From Phascolomyces articulosus (taxonomy: Eukaryota; Mucoromycota; Mucoromycetes; Mucorales; Lichtheimiaceae): DNA of 64,000 bases. The DNA is taken from NCBI GenBank assembly GCA_025677815.1, contig JAIXMP010000055.1, forward strand, positions 108,078 to 172,077, in the 5' to 3' direction. Shown here piece by piece: positions 49,089-59,640 of the stretch. The position numbers were made by a program, and so were the translations under genes. Every line of letters begins with the position of its first letter. Position 1 is the first letter of the stretch. The notes beneath the pieces are model-generated. The model was given only the letters and a program-made list of their open reading frames with translations. It searched no databases and was not told the origin of the DNA.

Positions 49089-49559
49089 TCAAAGGTCAAA
49101 ACTTCCCAAAAAATCTTGTTCATCGAGATCCGATTCGACTTGTTCTTCTGTATCCTCGAACCATAGATTCGAACCATAGTTAATACATAATTCTTCGTCA
49201 GGTTCAATGTCGCGCATGGTTTTATAACGAATGACTTTGTTTTCGAAATCTCTAAAGTAACCGACATTGGGGTTACTGGCGTGATTGAACATGGAACCTA
49301 AACCAAGGGCAAGTGCAAATTGACCTCCTTCCCAAATGTAGGTATAGTGATCCAATACGGTATATTGACCATGGGCCTTGTATTCGTCTGGTGTAAATAA
49401 TAAAACAGGTGATATCTCGATAAGTGTATTCCGTTTGATCTGTTCCTTAGGAAAAACACCACGACCACGAATGGGATGATTTCTTAATTCTAGTTCGATT
49501 TTATGTTGATTCATCACCACTGGTGTGTCATCCTTATTATTATTCTTTTTTTCTTCCAT
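49089..49559 (-). CDS. small SET-domain methyltransferase, Set7-like
   Basis: Predicted protein-lysine methyltransferase. A single exon of 156 residues starts at the Met before the Lys/Asn-rich leader. The SET fold is nearly the whole protein: HPIRGRGVFPKEQIKRNTLIE, then DHYTYIWEGG, ALGLGSMFNHASNPNVGYFRD and EELCINYGSN. The NH-S-PNV and INYG motifs form the SAM-binding and catalytic pseudoknot. There is no pre-SET or post-SET cysteine cluster. Size and layout resemble fission yeast Set7 (reported H3K37 methyltransferase); that is a best guess. The C-terminus is acidic. Its 212-bp spacer to the DBP4 gene is short, so its promoter probably overlaps the DBP4 3' end. Confidence 0.85.
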   Translation of the reverse strand: MEEKKNNNKDDTPVVMNQHKIELELRNHPIRGRGVFPKEQIKRNTLIEISPVLLFTPDEYKAHGQYTVLDHYTYIWEGGQFALALGLGSMFNHASNPNVGYFRDFENKVIRYKTMRDIEPDEELCINYGSNLWFEDTEEQVESDLDEQDFLGSFDL

Positions 49560-49771
49560 TTTCAAATCAATATAAAACAAAATGTATATATAAAACAAGA
49601 TGGATGGATGGGAAATATTAAGTTTAAATAAAAAAAAGAGTATGCTGATATTGAAAAATTGGGATTGCTCGATTATTATAAAAAAAATGAAAAATGTATA
49701 AAAAAATGTGTGTGTGTGAATGTATATGATATAGTACAAAATATAAAATAATAAATGAAAAAAAAAGTTGT

Positions 49772-52639
49772 CTAAGCTCCCAAAAGTTTAAGTGCCAATG
49801 CTTCTTGATCTGCCAAAGTAACGGGTTCATCGGTTTCAATAACACGTTTCTTTCCAGACGGTGATTCATCTTCAGATTCACTACTACTTTCTTGTGCTTC
49901 ACGCCATTTTCGCTTGAAAGTCTCACGTTCTTCATCTTCTTCAGATGAAGAAGCTTCTGATCCAGATACTTGTTCGTCGTATGAATCTTCTGCACCAGAA
50001 CCCAATGTATATACCACTTCTTCCATATCTTCCCCCCGTTCTCTTCTGAGTTCTTCCAACTATAATTGAAGATGATTAGTATGGATAATCTTATTATAGG
50101 CCAATTGTTTTGTAATGATTTTGGTATAAATATTACCTCTTGTTTCTCTCGTAACTTTCGTTTTTCTTTCTTTTCCTTTCGCTTTTGCTTTGCCGTTGCT
50201 TTATCTTCCCAATCAGCACTTTCCATGACCTTGGTCTCTTCGCTAATGTAAGCTTCCTTTTGAGCTTTTGCATCACCAGCCTTTAAGAAATCAGCTTCAT
50301 CCTCCATCTCATACAATTGATGTGGCTACAATAAGTATGCATAGAAACAATGTTTTTTTTAGTTATCAATGAAATGTTGAAAACCGCCCACACACAGAAA
50401 TAGAATTGTATATCCACTTACGTTGCCTTCTTCATCAAATACAATTCTCTCACCCTTTGTCATCTTCTTGGCAATATGTTTCTTGGTCATATTAGCTTGT
50501 CGCTTGGAAATATTCTCTGATATCAATTCCTTCATTTCTTCTTCAGGTTCACTCTCCAAATCGTGATCCTTTCGTTGAATGGTCATAAAGTCTTCATCAT
50601 CATCATCGTTACCAACGGTATCATTTTCAAAGTCGACAAGCTTGTTGTAATGTTCTGATAAGATATCTTGATTTTTTCGTTGGAACATGCGATCGTACTT
50701 GGTTCTAACTTCCTATTTGTCGTTTATAAATAATATCAGTAAAACTGATAAGGCCTTTCCTCTTGTTCACATCACATACATATAAATTCCCACTCTTAAT
50801 TTACCTTTGATTTTTCTTTTTCTTCCTCTTCTTCATCGTCTCCTTCTTTAAGCAATCGAGAAACGGCGGTTTCCTTAGCTTTTGCCTTGGAAAGGAATTT
50901 AATTTTGGGAACACCGGCAAGACCAAGAGATGCAGCATATTCTTCAGTAGGTAATTCAGTTGCCTTGAAGATATTCTTATTACGTTGTAAATAAACCGAT
51001 CGCATGTACGAAACAAATGCCTAAACAAAATTGAATCCATGTAAATATTCTTTCCTCTCAAAAAAAGCACCATGCAGGAATATTCCCTTTCAAAAAATAT
51101 AAAATTCCTTCTTACCCTTTGACCAAGATATTTCATTTCTGCATCTTGGAAACAGTAGCTTTGCAATTGTTTTTGAATGGATTGTTGCTTACTATCTCGA
51201 ACCTTGATTTCATCAATAGGCACCTTTTTCTTTTTAAGTTCCTCCATCATACCTTCCATTTCGGTAGGTAATAACAACAAAAGACCATGACCACCAGCAT
51301 CAAAACGAGCCGTACGACCCACACGATGAATATACGTATCTGCATCTTCAGGGCAATCCAATTGCAATACCCAATCTACCGCTGGGAAATCCAAACCACG
51401 TGCAGCAATATCGGTACTGAACAAAACAGCATGTTGTGTGGATGTAAATTTGCGAAAGATTTCGACACGTTTGGTCTGCTTTTGTTTACCGTGTAAATGC
51501 AAAAGGGACACACCTGGTTGTAATTTACAAAAGGCTTCAAAGACAAATCGAGTCTGTTTACAACTGGACAAAAACACAATGGTCTTATTTTGTAAATGGG
51601 TCTTGATAAACGAATACAAAATATCTAATTTTTTCTGTAAATCGCAAACAATATAATGTTGTGTCAAATTATGAGGTGTGCTGTGTTCTGATTTTTCGTG
51701 CACGGCCACATATTCTGGATCGTGTAAACTGAGTCGGGCAAGATCCTTAACGGATCGTGTTTGTGTTGCTGAAAAGAGCATGGTTTGTCGACTTTTTGGA
51801 AGGTTATCAATAATTGCATTGACTGTCTTTTGGAAACCCATATCGAGAATACGATCGGCTTCATCCAATACTAATGCTTGTAAATTGTCGCAATCAAAAC
51901 CAACCGATTGATCCATATGTTGCAATAAACGTCCAGGTGTTGCTACCAAAATATTCATTCGAGAAATACGTTCGGATTCCACCTTGAAATCTTTACCACC
52001 AATAATCAGACCTGCTGAAAAGCTATGTTCGAAACCAATCTTTTTCAGTACTTCAAAGATTTGTACAGCTAATTCACGAGTTGGCGAAATGATTAAAGCA
52101 CCCAATCCATCGTTTACATTCCATCGAGCTCGATACAAAATTTCCAATACCTATAGAATTAATTGATGCTATTGAGTATTTTCATTTTATATATAGTGGT
52201 AAATTCATTCCAGTCACTGTTTAGCAATTTTATAGAAAAAAAAAACTTACAGGCACAAGGAATGACAAGGTCTTTCCACTACCCGTCTTTGCAGCACCTA
52301 AAACGTCCTTTTTGGCCAATGCCAATGGGATCGCCTTCCGTTGGATATCTGTCAATTGTCGAAAGTTACTTCTTTTTAATCCTTTACGAGTTTTTGTCGA
52401 GATCGGTAAATCATCAAAGAATTTGGTATCAACATAATTTTCCTGTCAAAATGATCGATTGAAGGGTTTAGCTTATTTTTCTTTTAGATCAAAACCCATG
52501 GATCAAAAAGATTCATTGCACCATTATCACTTACAGGTTGTTTTGATTTTTCTTCAATGGATTTTAATTCGTCCTGTTCTTGAAGCTTACGCTTCTGTCT
52601 TCCAGTAAGCTTTGGTGCAGGTTGTTGTTCCTCAGACAT
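49772..52639 (-). CDS. DBP4: DBP4/DDX10-type DEAD-box RNA helicase
   Basis: Nucleolar ATP-dependent RNA helicase of small-subunit (18S) rRNA processing. Seven exons, complement(49772..50059, 50137..50325, 50422..50712, 50805..51020, 51116..52150, 52251..52442, 52535..52639), all phase 0, give 771 residues, close to yeast Dbp4. Motifs in order: Q motif ([13 protein letters not shown]), [35 protein letters not shown], then [12 protein letters not shown] and HRVGRTARF. After the helicase core come [21 protein letters not shown] (family-specific), acidic and Lys-rich coiled-coil segments, and a C-terminal EEDEER...FKRKWREAQ block typical of the DBP4 family. Confidence 0.96.
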
Positions 52640-52784
52640 TGCTCAGTTATTTTTTTTGTAAAGGAAAAAAAAATATTTTTTTTTCTTTTGCACAACCACA
52701 GAAAAGAACGGAGTTTTGCAGATTGGATACTTTTGCAGTAATTTTATTTTTTTTAAACAGCTTGGCTCTTTGAACCAAAAAAAT
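52640..52784. promoter_or_regulatory. compact divergent promoter, DBP4 / ABC transporter
   Basis: Only 145 bp separate the DBP4 start from the proposed ABC start at 52785. A/T runs dominate. If the ABC gene instead starts at 53017 the spacer is 377 bp. Confidence 0.4.
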
Positions 52785-55700
52785 ATGCCAATAACTTTGG
52801 CACGACTCGCTTCGTGTCGGATTCTTTCAACTGTAAGGATTACCCAACAAGAACAACCACAACAAAATGTTCATTCTCGCTTCATCAGTTATTAAATGAC
52901 CTGTTTATTTTTGTTATGAGATAGTCTTCCAAGAATGGCATACTTCATTGTATATCACCAACAAAAGCAGCATCACTCTTATTTCGACGTGACCTTTCGA
53001 ATTCATCGATAGCAGAATGGAGTCAACCCTTGTAAGCTATAGTTTAATTCATAACAGCTCAAAACCAGGCACGATAGTTCATGAGCTTATTTTTTTTAAA
53101 AAAATATATATGCTCCCCAATAGTTCTTCAAAGGTTAGCAATACAAAAGTAATATCATTCAGCAGTTCTCAGCATTTGTTCTTGCGACCTACTGTTTCAC
53201 TATGTCTTATTGCCAGTGGTTACAAGTTAGTAACAACACATCCAACCATGATCCTTAAGACTTGTTACTGTGAAGCTTCCCCCTTTCACCAAGAGCCCAT
53301 CTCACTCAAAATGCCACCGACAGTGAAACAAATAACTGAACAATACCAACAACCTCAACAAAAACAAGTGTCTTTGATCCGAGATATATGGTCTTTGATT
53401 AAACCAGATTTATTGCTCATGTGTTGTATTGTGCTTACAGCCGTAGCGGCAGCTTTTATTCAATTGCAAACACCTGTCATCACTGGAGAATTGATCAATG
53501 TTATTTCATCAGGATCATCGGCTTTACTTGCTAGTGCTGGAATCAGTCAATTAAATCGGCCTGCTATGAAATTATTTGGTCTTTTATCAGCACAAGGTAT
53601 TTTGACATTTGCCCATATTTCTTTGGTATCTATTTTTGGTGAAAATGTTGCCAAACGATTACGTGCACAATTATTTGCTGCTATGGTGAAGCAAGACATG
53701 TCCTTCTTTGATACCCATCGTAGTGGTGAATTGGTAGGACGCTTAACAACAGATGTTGCTGATTTCAAGGTAAGTATTTTTTTTAATACTATTTATCTTT
53801 TTTGAAGTTAAACCGAGTTATTTTTTTTTGTTGGTAGCACACATTCAAGCAATTGGTGACACAGGGATTAAAATCTGTCACCCAAACAGTGGGATCAGCC
53901 ATTCATCTATTCAAGATTTCTACACCTTTGACATTGACCATGTTGGGTACTATGCCCGTTCTCTATGTTTTGCTCAATATTTATGGTGCTTATCTTAGAA
54001 AATTGAGTAGACATGGTAAAAGTATTGAAGGCCAAGCTACAGGAGTTGCTGGAGAAGTATGTATAAATTGTATCTCGTCATCATTGTGTTTTTTTGTTTA
54101 TTTAACATTTTTTTTTTCTAAAAAAAAAAGGCTATATCCAATATGCGTACTGTTCGTGCATTTGCTGCAGAAGAAAAGGAAATGGAGTATTATGGACAAG
54201 CATGCGATGAACTTTCTACAACAAGTCGAAAATTAGGTTTTCATATTGGCATGTTCCAAGGTATTATTTATCAGCAGGGGAAAAAAATCAGTGAATGGCT
54301 ACTTTTTTTTAGAATATAATCTGATATATCTCATATTTATAGGTTTGACCAATATTTCAATTGGATGCATGGTATTTTTTTTTATTTGTTGGCGAAAGAT
54401 AAATATATTTCATATATTATCGTGCTACTAATTTTGATGTAATCCATCATAATAGGTTCTTACTGTTCTGTATTATGGAGGTTCTTTGGTGGTTAGAAAT
54501 GAATTGACAGGAGGAGAATTGATGTCGTAAGTAGTAAAGATAAAAAAGAATATTTTTTATATAATGGTTCTAACCAGGGTATATAAAACTGTATAGTTAT
54601 ATGCTTTCCACACAAACTGCACAGCAATCACTAGGTAAAAAAAAAAGATGGGGACCTTTTGATACCCACCATTGCTCTAATATAATTCATCCATTTTTTT
54701 TATATAAATTAGTATCACTTGGCGTTTTATTTGGTCAAACGATCAAGGCAGCAGCGTCTGCAACACGTGTATTTGAATTTATTCATTTAGAACCTACAGT
54801 ACCCATTAAAGGTGGTAACACCTTATCTAATGTATGGGGTGATGTTCGTTTCCAAGATATTGAATTTTCTTATCCATCCCGACCTGATCATCAAGTTTTG
54901 GACTTATTCAATTTACATGTACATCAAGGGACAACAGTTGCTTTATGTGGTTCATCTGGTATATATGAAGAGAAAGAAGAGATTCTGGGAAATATAAATG
55001 AATTTGGAACATAAAGGAAACTCAAATAAATCAAATTTAGGTTCTGGAAAATCCACCATTGCGTCTTTACTTGAAAGATTCTATGAACCCACTGCTGGCT
55101 CTGTTTTCCTTGATGGAAATGATTTATCTGATATGGATCCATCTTGGTTAAGACAGCAAATTGGTTTTATTAATCAAGGTATAGATATGAATAATCCACT
55201 CTTATGTATTTCTTTGAGTATATTCTTTTACTGTGTGTTCTAAACACGCACATATGTGTACATATAGAGCCTGTTTTATTTGCAACCACTATTTTGGAAA
55301 ACATTCGTTATGGACGACCAGATGCAACAATGGAACAAGTTCAACAAGCTGCTCGTCAAGCAAATGCTGAAGCATTTATTGAAAGTTTCCCCGACGGATA
55401 TGATACTGTTGTTGGAGAACGTGGTGCTGCATTATCTGGAGGACAAAAACAACGTATTGCTATTGCTCGTGCCATTTTGAAGGATCCAAAGGTAATAATG
55501 CGAAAGAAAGAAAATAAAAGACGAGGAATGAATATACTTCATCATCGGGGGGGGGATCTATAAATTAAATTATCTTTCTTTCTATAATATAAAGATTCTT
55601 GTACTGGATGAAGCCACTTCAGCTCTGGATAGTGAATCGGAAAAGATTGTTCAGGATGCTTTAGATAAAGTAATGAAGGATCGTACTGTACTTGTCATAG

Positions 55701-55949
55701 CTCATCGATTATCGACCATTCGCGCAGCTGACATGATTGTGGTGATGGGAAGAGTACCTGGAAATATTTTAGAGAAAGGTATGTTTTCATTGTATTACTT
55801 TGTTTTATTACATATATCAGTAGATGAAGGGTAAGCAACATTATGATTAACATGGTATTTTTATAAAAGGTACGCACGATGAATTGATGGCGAAACGAGG
55901 TGCCTATTTCAAACTACATAACCAGTTAGAAACTGCTGAGCAGTTATAG
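52785..55949 (+). CDS. mitochondrial ABC half-transporter (Mdl1/ABCB10-like)
   Basis: Inner-membrane exporter with one transmembrane and one nucleotide-binding domain, working as a dimer. Proposed exons: 52785..52832, 53173..53769, 53838..54056, 54131..54260, 54343..54371, 54456..54526, 54597..54634, 54713..54958, 55041..55178, 55268..55491, 55595..55778, 55870..55949 (667 residues, phase consistent). The first exon encodes [16 protein letters not shown], a classic presequence, joined at TTCTCAG|CATTTG to HLFLRPTV. The alternative is to start at Met 53017 without this exon. The transmembrane part spans about residues 80-370. NBD motifs: CGSSGSGKST (Walker A, split by an intron), [20 protein letters not shown] and AHRLSTIR. 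Two exons are short (29 and 38 nt). Confidence 0.88.
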
Positions 55950-56164
55950 ATACTTTACTATAGAGATACATAACACTTAATATAATAAATCAGATTCTTG
56001 ATCCTATAATGAATGCAAATGATATATATGCTTAAAAAATATTTTGGTTACACTTGAATATGATTGGTGATGCCAAAACGCGTTCAAAAAAACTTTGGAA
56101 CCAAAGCTGCGCACGCGCATAATTTCTTTTTACTCTTTTTCTTTATATATCATACTCGCACCTC
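55950..56164. other. tandem intergenic gap, ABC stop to Ku80 start
   Basis: A 215-bp spacer between genes on the same strand. It holds AATAAA-like words after the ABC stop and a T-rich tract at 56125-56155 before the Ku80 start. Confidence 0.4.
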
Positions 56165-59100
56165 ATGGCAAATAAAAAAGCAACCGTATTCATTCTTGAC
56201 AGTAACCCGTCAATGGGAAAATGGCTCAAAATATACGAAGCCACAGCTTTCCAGAAATCCAAAGATGGCATTCAAGCGACACTTGAAGAAAAGGTTTCAA
56301 CTTTCTTTATACTTAAATGGTTTACTCCCTGGAAAATTGTTGTTAATTCATTTTTTTAATATAGGTACTTGCTGGTCGAAAAACAGATCAAGTAGGCATT
56401 GTCATTGCTGGAACTGAAGGTAATTTGATATGTTGCCTATTAAACGTTTCCTTTATGAAGTAATGAAAGAGAGACTCATGAGCCTTTTTCGTCGGGGTAC
56501 GTGATGGATGGGTTACCATTTAAAATAGCGTCAGACAACTATCTTGCTTTGGAACAACCTGGCCAATATCAACATATCACAGTCATGAGTCAAATCAAAC
56601 AACCTGATCTTGAAGTGTTACGCGATTTTGTAAATACACCACTCATGGAATCAAAAGCGAATACCGCGGATGGTAACTGAGAAAAAAAATAAGAGAGAGG
56701 ATGCATTACAGTAGCATGAATGTTTCATACCGGACTATTTTTCTTCTTGCATTTATGTAGTTTTCGATGCTCTGATTCTTACGGTTGCAATGATTAAGGA
56801 CTTTGTTAAACACCTCAAATATGAAAAGCGCATTCGATTATATACGAATTTGGAAGGAGATATCAATTGGGACAACATCGAAGCTGTCCATGATATGATC
56901 CGTAATTGTGGAATCGAACTTTCTATTGCGTAATTATGACATACCAATTTATCATTTAGCAATATGTTTTATGGCATTGATGGATTAATAGCCTACCATA
57001 AACTTTCCATATATATAAATAGTTGTTTGGGACTCAATGATGCAGAAGAAGCAGGCCCAAAAGCACATCCAAATGTTAAGACAAACCTTGCCAATTGGAA
57101 ACAACTGCTCCATAATTTACCGAACGCATTTCTGATTGATTTAATGGATGCCATTGAAGAATCCAGACAATTTCATAAAAAGGACATTCGACCTACACCT
57201 GTTTATCGCGGCTATTTAACCTTTGGTGACACTGCTCGATATCCCGACTCATCCATTGCCATTAGTGTGAATATGTATGCAAAGACTATGGAAGCAAAAG
57301 TACCCTCTGCAAGAAAATGGTCGTCTGTCTCAAATATTGTTGAATCTAAATTGGATAATGGAAATGAAAGTCATCAAGTTATTGCTGAAAATACATACAG
57401 AATAAAATCAAAAGACAGTGAGAACAACAATCGTACCGGCAATAATAACAATCATATTGATAATGATGATGAGGATGACGACGGTAACCAGGTCCCTTCT
57501 CGAAATACCAACGACGATGACCATGTGGATGATGATGACGAAGCAAATGAAGTAGAGAAAGAATCACTCGAAAAGGCTTATCGTTTTGGCAAAACATTGG
57601 TTGTAGTTTCTTCAGAAACTGAAGAGCATTTAAAGTTGAAGACTGATCCATGTATGACAGTTCTTGCCATATACCCTCGTGCAGCCGTAAGTTATAAAAA
57701 ACTACTAATAGATATAATGAGAAGATGATGGAAAGTATATGTATGCGAAAACATGAGAATGCAATGTAATGGTTGTCTATTATTATATAGTTTCCACCAC
57801 AAATGGAAATGTCGAACGTGTATGTCATTGTAGCTGGTTCGCATCGTCCTCTGTATGCCGCAAAAGCTATATCTGCGTTTGCCCAAGCTCTTGAAAGAAG
57901 AAAATCAGTAGCATTGGTTCGTTATGTTTCCAGAGAAAATGTCCCTCCTAAACTTGCCATTATCAAACCTGTGTTACAAGACGATGTGGATGCCTTGTAC
58001 TTTGTTCGGGTAATATTGAATTATCTTCTGTTTCTCGTTTCAACTTTTGATAGAAATAAAGCTGAAAGAGGATGGGTTGTTGTTCTTAAATCTGTAATTT
58101 TCTCCTTGGAAACAGGTTCCTTTTGCAGAAGATTATCGAGATTTTACATTCAACCCGCTGGATCGAGTGACTACCGCATCAGGCAAAGTGATCACTGAAG
58201 ATCATCCTTTACTTCCAACACAAGATGTACGCGATGCAATGTCATCATTTGTCAAAAACATGCATATCAAAGAGCCGAATGCATCTGATATGGATAAAGG
58301 GTATTTTTATTGCTCGATAGAAAACAAAATATATATATATATTTTATGACATTTGAGTTGCTAACGTTACTTCTCATATATATACAGTTATAATGACGAC
58401 GATGAAGAACCATGTATCGATCTCGATGAAATTTATAATCCTCATATTTGGCTAACACAAAAAGCAATGATTGCTAGAGTACTCAATAGTGCTGCTCCAG
58501 TACCTGAATTGGATCCTCGATTGAAAGCTCAATTTGATACACCAGCCAAGCTGATTAATAAAAACAAGGTTAATGTCGAGACATTAAAACGCGCGCTTAA
58601 TATCAAAAAAGGTATAAAAAAGAACTATTCCATTTATCTTTTAATTGACGGAGAATATCTCTTTTAAAAAAGAATGATGCTCATTTATACATTCATTTGA
58701 ATGATAGTGGATCGTGTCAGCAAAAGAAGCAAATATGGTGCTAGAGCAGAACAAGCCGTGCCAGACAATTTATTACCTGTGGATCAATTATTGGATGCTA
58801 AACAGGTTCCAGATGTACTTATAAAACAGGAAGAACAACCGGAAAACGAATACCAAAACTTTGTGAATTATCAAACACGAACGATTTCTCCAGCTAATCC
58901 TGTACCTGACTTTAATGCAATGATTAATAACCGAAACGAGGATTTGGTATCGAGTGGTATGTCGAATAGCTTCTTTTGGGTTATTTTTAACAAAAATTTT
59001 CATTATTCTTTTTATTAACTGTAGGTTCACTTTTTTTTATGAATGATGTTATTCTTATATAGCTGTGGAACAAATGTGTGCCATGATTACAAAGACAGTT

Positions 59101-59640
59101 TCTGATTCCTTTGGAAATCGTGACTATGATAAAGCATATGAATGTTTAGTTGTTCTTCGAAAAGCTGCTGCAAAGGAAGATGAATCAGAAACATTCAATA
59201 AATACATGTATCAGCTCAAAGAAATACTTGATCCTGGAAATCCAAATGCAGTGAGACGCGACTTTTGGATTAAGATGAAGCAAAATAATATGACGTTGAT
59301 TAGTAAAGAAGAGGCACCTGATAGTCAAATCACTCCAGATGAAGCAAAACGGGTAAGTCTTTTTTTTCTTTAAAAAAAAGTATCAGATATATAGCGTTTG
59401 TGAAAGAAAAAATTAGTAATAGAATGATTATTCTTTTATTCAAGTACTTGGAAGAAGAACAACCAACTCGAGAAACTGTTCTTCAACAAGAAAGTACGGA
59501 TATGTCAGCTGAAGACTTGGTAAGTGAAATGATGATTTTTTAATAATTTATTCAGAGTAAGATTATTATTATTATTATTATATACACTCATATATTATAC
59601 TCCTATTATTTAATGTTATTAGCTTGCATTGATGGACTAA
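56165..59640 (+). CDS. KU80: Ku80 subunit of the Ku DNA-end-binding complex
   Basis: Pairs with Ku70 to bind double-strand ends and start non-homologous end joining; also acts at telomeres. Twelve exons: 56165..56293, 56365..56419, 56529..56672, 56761..56929, 56960..57686, 57791..58009, 58116..58300, 58388..58611, 58708..58956, 59063..59352, 59445..59519, 59623..59640 (827 residues). The N-terminal vWA-like domain has ATVFILDSNPSM and DALILTVAMI. The beta-barrel shows RGYLTFGD, LAIYPRAA and RYVSRENVPPKLAII. An acidic Asn/Asp-rich insertion lies at about residues 310-360. The C-terminal helical domain contains KMKQNNMTLISKEEA---ITPDEAKR and the protein ends SAEDLLALMD, like the DNA-PKcs-binding tail of animal Ku80. 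The first intron has a weak GTTTCA donor. Confidence 0.94.

Noticed and set aside
49165..49185. GATTCGAACC resembling a reverse tRNA B box
   Set aside because: It lies inside the SET-domain coding sequence (INYGSN region) and no tRNA fold surrounds it.
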